The notes beneath the pieces are model-generated. The model was not told the DNA's origin, ran no database searches, and saw only the letters and a list, made by a program, of their open reading frames with translations. The position numbers were made by a program, and so were the translations under genes. Positions 20,577 to 31,679 of a stretch of DNA of 64,000 bases are shown here, piece after piece. The stretch is from positions 39,975,958-40,039,957 of the forward strand of contig NC_089722.1 in the NCBI RefSeq assembly GCF_035083965.1. Reading direction: 5' to 3'. How positions within the stretch are numbered: position 1 is the first letter of the stretch; each line of letters begins with the position of its first letter. The stretch comes from Branchiostoma lanceolatum. Its lineage: Eukaryota; Chordata; Leptocardii; Amphioxiformes; Branchiostomatidae.

Positions 20577-22990
20577 TTACAGATCACGCAACGCTATTGC
20601 ACATTCAGTACATGGCAATGTATGCTAGTTTTTTTTAGTTATAGTCGTAAAAAATATTGTAGATGAAGGTGGGCATATCAACGTTTCACCCACTTAGAGC
20701 AGGGAACAGCTATTTAGTTTCAGAGTTGTAATGATCATACAACGCTATTCAAGATTTATTGCACAACATTCAGTACGTGACAGTGTATAAAGTTATAGTC
20801 ATCAGGAGACAGCCTAAGTATTGTAGATGAAGGTGGACATATCAATGATTCACCCACTCGCTTGGAGCAGGAAATTGAAACAGCCATTTAGTTTTCCAAG
20901 TTGTAATGATCATGCAATGCTATTGTTGAAAAATTCAAGATTAATTCCATATCATTCCGTATTTGACAGGGTATGATAGTCTTCAATTTGTAGTAAGTAA
21001 AGTAAAGTGAGAGCAAAGCATTACTGTCGTTGCTGTTCCATGCCACTGAGTCTTAATTCGATAGAAGGCCCTTGAGGTGAAAAGTGTGATATGAAAAAAG
21101 TGTGAATTGTAGTTTATTACTCAGATTCTTCTATCCATCTATTTAGGTTTCTGTTCCTTTTTAAACAGAAGAGATGACTTTTTCACTCCTTCGGTGGTAA
21201 GATTTTTCAAGACTGACAATATAAAGGAAATGTATAACTTTTATTTTCTATTGTCTTCTTTCTTTACCTTCATATTTACTTTTTCATGTTGTTTAACATT
21301 GGATTATAATATCTAGATTTCTTTTGGGGACATGTAGGGTGGCAAGGAAAGAAGAACACGGCCTAGCTTTTGAAAGTTTGTACTACTTGTCTGCAACATT
21401 TATTTATTACATAAAGTGAAGGTACAATTGAAAGGTACAATGCATTATATGCTGTCATTCAGTGCTATTATCTAGCATACGTTTGTGAATGTTTGTTGCA
21501 AACGAATTATCCCACTTAGTTCTTGTAGCACTATACTGTTCGGTGTAGAAAGCAAATAGCCAAAAGTGTTATGAACTTTTCCGTCATTCGTTATGGATGC
21601 TGGTGTATTTGTATGGGATTTTAGTAGTTTGGAAAGTGTCAAACTGGTGCTTTTAGGTCTATCTGTGGTTGCTGCTAATCTTAGTCTATTTGTAAAATAT
21701 GTAAAACATTGTAAGGACCACTTTGCACTGAGGCAAAACTGTTGTATGATCTATGAATTTTTGAATTAGATATAATCAGTGATATGAAATTATTATTTGA
21801 AAGATAAAACTTTCAAAGCGTACGTCTTGACTATACATACGGTTTTTAGTCGCTCGTCATCAATGCTCGCTCAACGTTGTTTTCTTTAGTGTAAAAGAGA
21901 ACCAGGTGAGAGTGATTTCTCCGTGTCTGTTGTCAGAAGTGGTTGGGACTTAAATTTTGTTGCATTTTTCAAAGTATCGATCCCATTGAAATGAGATCAC
22001 TGTCACAGTGTTGTTTTGTCAGTAATTGCTGAAAGCAGTGTTCAATGCGTTAGCAGGAGGTTTTGGTCATTCTGTGAGCTTGATTGTTATGTATATGTAG
22101 TCAGAAGATGTCTGCAATAATATATTGAGCGTTTAGTAAGTGTAGGACATGTGTTTTGTACATCAGAATCAACATAAGCAATCATTGTTTAAAAAGAATT
22201 TGCTGTAAAAGCTGAAAGATGGAAAAATACTATAATCAATATATTTCACCAGAGAATATACTGAAGATATTTATGTAAATCAGCAGTGCTAAAAGTAGAG
22301 ACAAATGTATTACTGGATTAGACGTATTTTCTCTGTCGGCGTTCCTTGTGTCAAGGAAAATCACATATCTCAGATCCTGTCGCAATGACATGAAATAAAT
22401 TATAAAACATGAAATGCATTTTCATGAGTACGTTTTGTGTACCTTTTAAGACCAAATTATAAATAAACATAAAGTTGACAAACAAGAACGTCATTTGAAT
22501 ACTCAGTTGAAGGTGTAGTAGACGTCCACTGTTTTCTGCTGCTGCAGTGAAGGTGTGCATATAATTTTAGTGGTAAGTAATAGGAATTTCATATCAATGA
22601 CTGTAAACTTGATTGATGAAACTTCTTTCTGAATTAGTTACAATTCTTGGTTTGGTTTGGTAATAGTTAGCAGAGACGCTGTTTTTACATTTCTGATAAA
22701 TGTTCATTTCTTCTAAATTCCTTTTTAACAATTTAAATCATTGGAAAGCTGGAGCTATCTCTTCTCCGTGTTTCGTTACTTAGAGGTCACTTGTAAGATA
22801 AGATAACTGCCTTCTACATTGTATTGATTCCTTTATCGACAATATTTCCCATCTAATTCAATGTAGTTATAGCTACATGCAGGCATATAGGGTGTCGGTG
22901 GGAAGGTATCCACACCCTTTATATCAGAGAACATCTTTGTGTATTTTGTAGTATCTATCCATTGAATAAAGACCAAAACCCATCAGATCA
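20577..22990 (+). other. Presumed 3'UTR of the SLC16-like gene, with repeated terminal-exon copies
   Basis: After the stop codon the end of the coding sequence is repeated twice: about 20650-20710 (broken by TAG after SPT) and 20801-20890. The second copy still reads in frame SIVDEGGHINDSPTRLEQE...ETAI and stop. A canonical AATAAA lies at 22965-22970, and weaker ones occur near 22395 and 22455. No other gene is seen. The true cleavage site is unknown. Confidence 0.5.
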
Positions 22991-23776
22991 AAAATACTTC
23001 TTCAAAGAAGACGCTACAAGATCATATTGGAACGACAACTGCAACTTTATTCTAAAGTAAACTTGAAGATACACATTTCAAGCGTTAACGCAACAGTATC
23101 AACCGGAACTTCTCTTCTCATTTAAGTACTACACCACCACAAGTGTTGCATGTTACTTAAAATAGCGTGATATTTTCACTCAGACAGAAGTACGACAGAG
23201 CTGGTGTTGACCAATCGTTACATGTAAGTGTCCTAGTCAAGTTGCTGGAATTCTTGGGTAAAATGAAATATTAGATAAAAGAAATAAGAAAACATTTGCG
23301 CAGCTAGATTATGGGCATCTAAATCATTGCATGGGTTGAATAATCTTTGTACTTGCAGCTTAGCAGGTATTAGTCACACATTCGTTAGATGAAACCAATC
23401 ATCCAACCAACCAACCAACCAAACAGCAGATGTAATTGTTTGCGAGTAGATGTCAACAATCGAGATGCCCAAAACCCTTGGCAGCTAGTTTTCATAACTC
23501 AACATTGTGACAGTATGTCAGGCTGGTGCCTTCATCGAGTCACTATGCAATGTCTTAAGTCTTGAGTAAAACAAAAAAGTCGTTTCTGTTGCAACATACT
23601 CCTCTGTCACAGTGCTGATATATGTACTTGAAACTAAGACGACATCCATTGATGTTGCGGGACCTATTTGCAGTTCTTTCGTTATGACTAATATCAGTAC
23701 ACATCAATATAACACTGTGTTGCAGTTGCGTAAATGTTCCATTTATATGATCATGATATAAAGCAATGGAAGCACC
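22991..23776. other. No gene seen
   Basis: AT-rich. A minus-strand AATAAA (plus-strand TTTATT at about 23049) could serve the repeat-protein gene that ends at 23777. Part of the dispersed repeat also found in the transporter intron lies at 23725-23770. Confidence 0.4.
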
Positions 23777-25229
23777 TTAACATAGATAGCCCCGGCCGTC
23801 TTGTTTCTTCCTCTCTGCAGAGTCGTCAGCCCGGCCGTCTTGTTTCTTACAATGTAAAGGGTAAGCCCTGCCGTCTTGTACCACCAACTTTGCAGAGTCG
23901 TCAGCCCTGCCGTCTTGTATCCCCAACTTTGCAGAGTCGTCAGCCCTGCCGTCTTGTATCCCCAACTTTGCAGAGTCGACAGCCCTGCCGTCTTGTATCC
24001 CCAACTTTGCAGAGTCGACAGCCCTGCCGTCTTGTATCCCCAACTTTGCAGAGTCGTCAGCCCTGCCGTCTTGTATCCCCAACTTTGCAGAGTCGACAGC
24101 CCTGCCGTCTTGTATCCCCAACTTTGCAGAGTCGTCAGCCCGGCCGTCTTGTATCCCCAACTTTGCAGAGTCGTCAGCCCGGCCGTCTTGTATCCGCAAC
24201 TTTGCAGAGTCGTCAGCCCGGCCGTCTTGCTTCCCCCACTTTGCAGAGTCGTCAGCCCGGCCGTCTTGCTTCCCCCACTTTGCAGAGTCGTCAGCCCGGC
24301 CGTCTTGTTTCCTCCACTTTGCAGAGTCGTCAGCCCGGCCGTCTTGTTTCCTCCACTTTGCAGAGTCGTCAGCCCGGCCGTCTTGTTTCCTCCACTTTGC
24401 AGAGTCGTAAGCCCTGCCGTCTTGTATCCCCAACTTTGCAGAGTCGTCAGCCCGGCCGTCTTGTTTCCTCCACTTTGCAGAGTCGTCAGCCCGGCCGTCT
24501 TGTTTCCTCCACTTTGCAGAGTCGTCAGCCCGGCCGTCTTGCTTCCCCCACTTTGCAGAGTCGTCAGCCCGGCCGTCTTGTTTCCTCCACTTTGCAGAGT
24601 CGTCAGCCCGGCCGTCTTGTTTCCTCCACTTTGCAGAGTCGTCAGCCCGGCCGTCTTGCTTCCCCCACTTTGCAGAGTCGTCAGCCCGGCCGTCTTGTTT
24701 CCTCCACTTTGCAGAGTCGTCAGCCCGGCCGTCTTGTTTCCTCCACTTTGCAGAGTCGTCAGCCCGGCCTTCTTGTTTCCTCCACTTTGCAGAGTCGTCA
24801 GCCCGGCCGTCTTGTTTCCTCCACTTTGCAGAGTCGTCAGCCCGGCCGTCTTGCTTCCCCCACTTTGCAGAGTCGTCAGCCCGGCCGTCTTGTTTCCTCC
24901 ACTTTGCAGAGTCGTCAGCCCGGCCGTCTTGTTTCCTCCACTTTGCAGAGTCGTCAGCCCGGCCGTCTTGCTTCCCCCACTTTGCAGAGTCGTCAGCCCG
25001 GCCGTCTTGTTTCCTCCACTTTGCAGAGTCGTCAGCCCGGCCGTCTTGTTTCCTCCACTTTGCAGAGTCGTCAGCCCGGCCGTCTTGCTTCCCCCACTTT
25101 GCAGAGTCGTCAGCCCGGCCGTCTTGTTTCCTCCACTTTGCAGAGTCGTCAGCCCGGCCGTCTTGTTTCCTCCACTTTGCAGAGTCGTCAGCCCGGCCGT
25201 CTTGTTTCCTCCACTTTGCAGAGTCGTCA
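23777..25229 (-). pseudogene. 3' half of a 13-residue-repeat secreted-protein gene, cut off by a transposon
   Basis: About 37 tandem 39-bp units (plus strand CAGCCCGGCCGTCTTG... ending CAGAGTCGT). In the minus-strand frame continuous with the signal-peptide half at 34760-36040 they read ADDSAKWRKQDGR and variants (KLGI in the left third, KWR/KWG in the right). The frame ends with irregular units (LVVQDGRAYPLHCKKQDGR, then AERKKQDGRGYLC) and TAA at 23777-23779. Irregular terminal units are usual at the end of repeat genes. It now has no start codon or signal peptide of its own. Variation favours this frame: CGG/AGG and AAA/AAG changes are silent. The 39-bp period keeps several other frames open, and those are shadows. 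Confidence 0.65.
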
Positions 25230-25344
25230 CACTATGCGAAAGGGGGTTATTTCCGGACATTTCAAAGTTTGTATACGTCCGGACTGGGAACGTTTTCGGA
25301 CATATCCGGGCAATATCCGGACGATACGCCCCTACGTGTTTGGA

Positions 25345-26400
25345 TAATATTCAAGTCCAGAATGGGAACATTTTACTATTTCTCATATCCGGATTTCCAG
25401 TAATGGGACATTTTCGGACTCATTTAAGACAAAACACGTTCCGAATATGTCATAATTTCGGACCCAGTTCGGAGGAATAACCCTCCGGAAAGATAGCAAA
25501 TGCTGAAAATATTCAAGTCCAGAATGGGAACATAATACTATTTCTCATATCCGGATTTCCAGTAATGGGACATTTTCGGACTCATTTAAGACAAAACACG
25601 TTCCGAATATGTCATAATTTCGGACCCAGTTCGGAGGAATAACCCTCCGGAAAGATAGCAAATGCTGAAAATATTCAAGTCCAGAATGGGAACATAATAC
25701 TATTTCTCATATCCGGATTTCCAGTAATGGGACATTTTCGGACTCATTTAAGACAAAACACGTTCTGAATATGTCATAATTTCGGACACAGTTCGGAGGA
25801 ATAAACCTCCGGAAAGATAGCAAATGCTGAAAATATTCGGAATCCAAAATGGGAACATAATACTATTTCTCATATCCGGATTTCCAGTAATTGGCCATTT
25901 TTTGAGTCATTTGGGACAAAACTCGTTCCGAATATGACATATTTTCTGACCGCGTTCGGAGCTGTTACACACCGGGAAATTGCATATACTAAGGATATTC
26001 GGGACCAAGAATCGGACCGTAACACTACTCCTCATATCCGGATTCATAGTAACGCCCGAAAGCGAAAGATGGTGATGTCCGGATATTTTTAGGTACGTAT
26101 ACGTCCGAATTGGTAACGTTTTCGGATATATCCGGACAAAAAAAACAACTCAACTTCCTCACGTTTTCGGATTATTTCCGTAGTCAAGAACGGGACCACA
26201 GTGCTCTTCATAATATCCGGACTTCCAGTTTCGGACTCATTTAAGACGAAATGCGTTCAGAAAATGACCTAACTTCTGACCGCGCGTTCGGGCTGTTACG
26301 CTCCGGAAAGTTTACATATAACTAGGATATTCGGAACCGAGAATCGGACCGTAACACTTCTCCTTTCAGAAACTCTATTAGGCGTTACATTTTCAGACTA
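25345..26400. repeat. 162-bp subterminal tandem repeats of the CACTA-like element
   Basis: TCAAGTCCAGAATGGGAACA occurs at 25351, 25513 and 25675, exactly 162 bp apart. A fourth, diverged copy starts near 25834, and further degenerate copies near 25990 and 26170. Each unit contains several CCGGA or TCGGA motifs. The first three copies are almost identical, implying recent expansion. Confidence 0.85.
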
Positions 26401-26559
26401 TTTGGGAGAGAAAATGATCCTAATACAGTATAATATGTTTTGAATTCCTAACTCTTTACACATAGACGAATATACTGCACGAACTAAGAATAACAGAAGT
26501 ACCACACCAAAGATTTAGGCAAATCAATACACGAATGCAAAACAGAAGTATCATCAAAT

Positions 26560-26900
26560 GCAAGTTGTATTGGAGAACTCTCACTAACACCACTATCACA
26601 AAGACGTGAGGAACTATGCAGAAACTTTGCACTCTCTCGACTGAGATCCCCGACCTTCAGGGACTGGTTCCCACTGTGTCGTGAAAGACTCGCTCGAGTA
26701 ACCGACTACAACAAACATTTAAAGCCAACACTGTGAGATATACAAAAAAGGCTTATCTACGTACTACGGGTCAACTTGCTAAACTACGATAGTAAAAACC
26801 GACTTCAACAAACTTTTAAAGCCAACACTGTGAGATATACAAAAAGTCATATCTACGTACTATAGGGTCAACTTACTAAGCAGTGATAGTAAATAGTGGA
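26560..26900 (+). pseudogene. 3' end of a LINE reverse-transcriptase ORF, nested in the CACTA element
   Basis: Reads LSLTPLSQRREELCRNFALS, then LRSPTFRDWFPLCRERLA and a stop near 26732. This matches the extreme C-terminus of CR1-like ORF2 proteins (pattern ER-R-x-L-C-x-x-FA-x-S, then W-F-P). A stretch of about 97 bp covering the stop and tail (TTTAAAGCCAACACTGTGAG) is repeated once at about 26815-26890. No RT core, so a 5'-truncated dead copy. 26900-27078 has nothing further. Confidence 0.7.
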
Positions 26901-27078
26901 ATGTGACGTTTTAATGATGAAGTATGCCACTGTATGTGCTTCTTATATAATGTATGTAAAAAAAAGCTAGCCTTTTGTCAACAAGCCTACCAAGTACCAA
27001 TCCAACCCTAGGGCTGCCATGTGGTTTGTTTTATAAGTTGTATAAACCAGTCATCAGTCATCATCACAACTCCTAGCT

Positions 27079-27494
27079 TCAGTCGCTGTCTTCCTCTTCC
27101 TCCGTGTCTTCCTCTCCCTCTGTGCGTTCTTCTCCCTCTACGCGTTCCTCTCCCTCCGCGCCTTCCTCTTCCTGGGAGGCCACAGTCATGAGGTGTGGCT
27201 GTGCAGCCCGCTGGATGGTGGACATCTGTCTGTAAACTCCTCCCCTTGCTTTCTCTCTTTGTTGGAGAAGGGCAGGCGCCTGTCTCTCCTATTCTGGTCT
27301 AGGACCGGCTGGCACCTTCGCGTTATGTCCGTTAACTTGTCCGCCCGCCAGGCGGGTGGCTGGACCCACACCGATGACTTGTCATCCTCATCGCTGACTT
27401 CATCGGACATGTAAACCTGTCCTGATGACTTCAGGTAGTCGTATTCTTCTCTGTCCAAGACGTCCCCTGCCACCCGAACTCGGGACTTGAACAG
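27079..27494 (-). CDS. Acidic-tailed ORF fragment of a transposon-type accessory protein (unrecognised)
   Basis: A good acceptor (TTTCTGTACCCACTCAG) opens an exon at 27494. It reads LFKSRVRVAGDVLDREEYDY, then YMSDEVSDEDDKSSVWV and PPAWRADKLTDI. This resembles, by pattern, the MSDEE...PPWRS segment of proteins encoded by animal DNA transposons. Near 27240 the frame forks: one frame stops soon (27186). The other continues through a highly acidic tail (GEE/EGEE/EEEEDSD) to TGA at 27079, so a one-base frameshift or an alternative splice is needed to join them. A possible upstream exon with basic RKAEAVKRKK ends at donor 28023. Function unknown. It lies inside the CACTA element and may be its accessory gene. 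Confidence 0.4.
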
Positions 27495-28022
27495 CTGAGT
27501 GGGTACAGAAAAAATCTTGTTATTAAGCATGGCGGGCACCTGGGCAGGGCTACACTGCAATAAACGATTTTGAAGGACACAAACCAATATCATCATAGGG
27601 GGATTTTTAACACAAACCGCCGCGTTATTAAAAAAACAAGATACATATTACTTTACCATTCTAAATATAGCCGGCAAAATGTAGCCAGTCTTGGTAGGAA
27701 ATGCATTTTTCATGACTAATAGTTTTCATAAACGTTGTTTCCAATGATCACTTGTAATTTAGATAGAATGTTAGATCTTGGATAGAAAATTCGAAAACAC
27801 GCAAAATATGCATAAATGCCTGATAAATATTACAGCTTTCTTTTGGAATTTGGTTTTATAAAAAAGAAACTAGTCAGATAGTTCTACTTTAGTGTCAGTT
27901 GCATACCAGGTTTTCTTGAACTTCATGATACCCTAACACGTGGATGCCATGCACAAAGCCACTTGAACAATCGCCTAACCCATCCCTTCAATCTGTTAAT
28001 TTTAATAGATTAATACACATAC

Positions 28023-28130
28023 CATCATTTTCTTTCTCTTGACCGCCTCAGCCTTCCGTCCTCCTCTAGCAGCTTGCTCTGCGCCCTCAGATGTTGGTGC
28101 AGGTGGTTGAATTCGTGGAAGGAAGGAAAT
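28023..28130 (-). other. Possible upstream exon of the acidic-tailed transposon ORF
   Basis: The minus strand reads QPPAPTSEGAEQAARGGRK then AEAVKRKKMM and a donor GTATGT at 28022-28017. The acceptor side is unclear. Paired with the acceptor at 27494 it would give a basic, disordered N-terminal region. Speculative. 27500-28020 between them is AT-rich without other features. Confidence 0.25.
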
Positions 28131-28149
28131 AATTTTAGTGTTAATGGAG

Positions 28150-28400
28150 GTTACCACTAAGGTTATCCATTGCGAGGTTAAGGTCATCTATGGCTAAATT
28201 GTCCAGGAAAACCTGCACGCCGTAGTCGTCGCGCGTGCGCTGGTCGGCTCCGGGGTAGGCTAGAGCAAGGAGGTTAAGGCTAGAGCGACCGCCTGGCGCA
28301 CTCTCAGTTCCAATTGCTGCGGGGTCTCGCTGCGCTTTTGCCGCAAAGCCTGGGTGTCGCTGCGGTAGTGGAACGGGTCCTGTGTGCGGCTGTACATCCG
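28150..28400 (-). pseudogene. Gag-like fragment of an LTR retrotransposon, frameshifted
   Basis: The minus strand reads DPFHYRSDTQALRQKRSET and PQQLELRVRQAVALA in one frame. After a small indel it reads LALAYPGADQRTRDDYGVQ and FLDNLAIDDLNLAM in another. The order Q-x2-E-x-L...R-LA-x-LAYPGAD...FLDNL is typical of Ty3/Gypsy-like gag in animals. No protease, RT or LTR is seen nearby. A nested dead remnant. Confidence 0.55.
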
Positions 28401-28433
28401 CCTTAGATGAGGGTCTGCATGGGGGGGTCCTGG

Positions 28434-29450
28434 CAACGCTTAACGGTAAATTCAGGCCAGCCGATAACGCTTAACGGTAAATTCAGGCCGGCCGATAACG
28501 CTTAACGGTAAATTCAGCATTTTAAAGAACATGAGGTACCCCTGAAGACGACGTCCTGGTCCGTGGCAAGAGACCTATTACGCTATGCCATTTTCGCACG
28601 CCTGCTCCGAACCCTTTAAATTCGGCGGCGACAGGAAATTTTGAATTGGTGGGCGAAATGTTCATGATCATGATGAAGAGCACCGAAGGTGCGACGAAAA
28701 CTTTGAGATCTTGACCCTCTGAAACGCTTTTTCTTGCATTCTGAGGGGGGGGGGATTTTTGCTGAAGAGTAAGCTAAGTTTTATGATATCTCTATTTAAA
28801 AATAAAAAAAAAAAAAAACAGAAGAGTTGCAGCTTGAGGGGCGTCACGCCCTCCAAACCTCGTTGGAGCTGCGACATGCTCCCGGGGAAAATTCTTGACA
28901 CCCTGAAATGCTATTTCTTGCATTTCAACGGGAAAATATTACTGGTAATACAAGTTAAGTTTAATGATATCTCTATTTGTGAAAAAATACAGACGAGTTT
29001 CAGCTTGACTTTGTGGGGTCGACGCCCTCCTGATAATATTTTTCGACGGAGGCCCGGCATGCACCCGGGGAAAATTTTAAAATCTTCAACCACGAAACGC
29101 TTAATTTCCTGAATTTTGATGAGAAAACTTTGCTCGTAGAGTGAAAAATAGAAGTGTTTCAGCTTGAAATTTTGTGGGGGGCTGGGGGCGCCCTCCTGAC
29201 ATATTTTCGCCTGAGCCGTGTGCTCCCTGGAGAAAATTTTGAAATCTTCACCCATTGAAATGCTTTTTCCTGCGTAACGAGGAATTACTCAATAACGCTT
29301 AACGTTGAATTCAGGATGACAAATAACGCTTAACGAGGAATTAAAACGACCAGTAACGCTTCACGATTAATGTACGGATAACGCTTAACGGTGAATTCAG
29401 GGCGGCCGGTAACGATTAACGGTGAATTAAAATCGCTCGTAACGCTTCAC
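28434..29450. repeat. Composite repeat: AACGCTTAACGGTAAATTC units flanking four copies of a 160-187 bp repeat
   Basis: 31-bp units (AACGCTTAACGGTAAATTC plus a spacer) at 28434, 28465 and 28496. About six diverged copies of the same motif lie at 29289-29450. Between them, units starting near 28690, 28880, 29065 and 29228 share GGGGAAAATTTT, GAAACGCTTTTTCTTGCATT, AATGATATCTCTATTT, GTTTCAGCTTGA and GGGCGCCCTCC. No coding content. All inside the CACTA element. Confidence 0.75.
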
Positions 29451-29459
29451 GAAAAAGGG

Positions 29460-31640
29460 CATGCAGACCCTCTTAGATAGACGCAGAGAAACCGGGGAGC
29501 CAGGAGCTCTTCGGAGTAAGACGTGGGGTGGGTAGCCATCGCCGGTGACGAAGCAGGAATGGGGCCGTAGAAGAAGGACCGAAATCAATCTCCGGGGCAT
29601 TAGTTTTGGCGGCCGCCATGATGGTACAAAAATAAAAAAAGCCAAACAGAAATGGGTACTACAAAACGGGGAGCCAAAACAGAATAGGTCTAAAAACACA
29701 GACGAGATTTTGAGCAAACGATAGTGAAAGAATAATTTATGGAGTAGGACACAGAAAACTGACAACAACGGTATATCCATTTGCAAGTCAAGGCGTCCGG
29801 GAGAGCGGTCTTCTTGGCAAAACAATGGCCCGAAAGGCGCACAGCGGGACTCTAGAGACGGACTGCGATGTCGGCAAGGTCCAATCAATTATGCAGTGTG
29901 AAAAAACGGACGCGAAACCCACGCCACTAGTAACACAGCTGGAAAACGGAAAATATGCAGAAAACTGTAGCCAAAACAGCAGGACAAAGAATTTGGTAGA
30001 ACAGGAAAAGCAACAACACTCGTACGGCACACAAACAGTCGGGAAACGTTAACTAGCTACGCAAAGAAACGGGCCGAAAACAAGCCGCACGCGTAGTACA
30101 CGGGAACCGACAGCGCAAAAAGAAGCACACAAAATTCACAATTACAAGCAAGCAGAAACCACAGTTGTCCGAACAAGCGGTGTAGGAATCAATGCAACTT
30201 TTCTGGTCTAGGGTATAGGATGTGGACTTAACCTTTACATCTTAAGTTACGCTACTATAGAGATAAGAACGCCAAGCCGGTTTGATTAATACTCTTGTTC
30301 GGATCGTTATTTATCCCGTGGTATATGCAGTACTATACAAGCCAAGTCTACTATAAAGGCCTACAGTACAAGATGCACAGTAATCGATCTAGAGCGTTAC
30401 GATTACGGAGGTTGAGTACTAGTGTAATGATGGAAATGTAGGATATTCTACAATCATCTAGTATTTATTACGAACAAAATACAGAGAGCTAATCTACGTG
30501 TGATCACTTACCTTAGTCACAGGATAGCTTCTGAGTTCAAATCGGCGGGCTTATGCTAAGGTGCTAGCTGTTCTCACTCGCTATTGGTCAACACTAATCT
30601 ATTCAGATGAGCTTCCGAATACGGCCTGGTCACGTGTCTTAGTCCTAAATATAGCTTGCTTACTGCCTAGCTACTGAGAAACCTTTGTATAAGATCAGGA
30701 CACATTATGTCGTCTATTCTATCTGTTACAGCTGACAGGATGATCCTGTCAGCAGTGCAGATTTTTCTACTGCTGACCAGGATCGTCCTGACTCAGTAGC
30801 CACTTCCAAATGTCTGGTGGAAGATCGCGAAACGCTCTTTCCCGGGAACACTACACTACAGCCTCAAATCAACCTCCTTGCTCAATTTGCCTGCTAAGTA
30901 TCCACTGTAGTGTCAGCTACCCTACCCTCCACGCAGATGTTAGGCTTGTACATGTTTTGCATAACTAAAAGACAGAAGCTATTGACAGGCTAGTCTTACC
31001 CTTAATATACAATCATAGCATTGAACATAATCATGTAAAATGTCTTGGCTTGTGCTGGTCAGACTGGTATCGGGCCATTGACCAGCAGTTCATTCGGCGG
31101 CCCAAAGCAGTCATCCCGCGGTAAATAGAGCTCAGCACTCCTGGGGAGTTTCCCGGCCCCGCCCAGTAGTACCAGCCCGGCTTTTGCTTCAGCTTGTATG
31201 CCCGCCCCGCCAGCAAGGGGAAAACTACTAAATGCATTTTATGTGTGTTGAAGACTCCCAAACATACAACCCTAAACATCATTCGTTGAAATGGGACACG
31301 TGGTAGATTAATAATGATGATCCATGTCATTTGTTAGATGGTAGTAAGGTTTCGGGGGAATCTCCCGTCAGCGCCTTTGGGTATCAAAGACATGAAAGAT
31401 GCAGCTGAGCTAACGGGGTCAGGTTACATGCGAGAAAGCTTATTTTTTGTAAACAAATCCATTGTGTACTTACCAGTTCAAATCTTGCATGTTGCACACA
31501 TTCGCAAACATCGTGGTGGCGCGGTATAGACCGTTGTTTGTCGGGCTTTGACTGCTCCAAACACGCGTGGTACGGTCTCATCAGGTCAAACTGTCGCACA
31601 CTTCACTGTTTACATCCGCACAAAAATAAAACACAGATAT
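29460..31640. other. CACTA interior without a recognisable gene
   Basis: 29600-30050 is purine-rich on the plus strand; short frames there (75 codons at 29825-30052, 153 on the minus) have no recognisable motif. A minus-strand frame at 31031-31330 includes KPGWYYWAGPGNSPG but no known domain. CTGACAGGATGATCCTGTCAG at about 30732-30752 is a short palindrome. No transposase core was identified in any frame by eye. Confidence 0.4.
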
Positions 31641-31679
31641 TATGTTCCAACACACATATATAATGTGCCTCAGCTCCGA

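Noticed and set aside
23734-25480. Plus-strand frames of more than 500 codons reading QPGRLVSSTLQSR or LCRVVSPAVLFPP, and the minus TTLQSGGNKTAGL frame
   Set aside because: The 39-bp unit is a multiple of three and lacks stops in several frames. Only the minus ADDSAK frame joins a signal peptide, an acceptor and a TATA box. The same reasoning applies to the equivalent frames at 34501-36090.
29427-29888. 153-codon minus frame in the CACTA interior
   Set aside because: Composition (many Phe/Leu/Cys) reflects purine-rich complement; no motif, no splice context.
31031-31330. Minus frame with KPGWYYWAGPGNSPG as a transposase exon
   Set aside because: Could be an exon, but I cannot match it to any domain or find convincing splice sites, so it is only mentioned in the interior entry.
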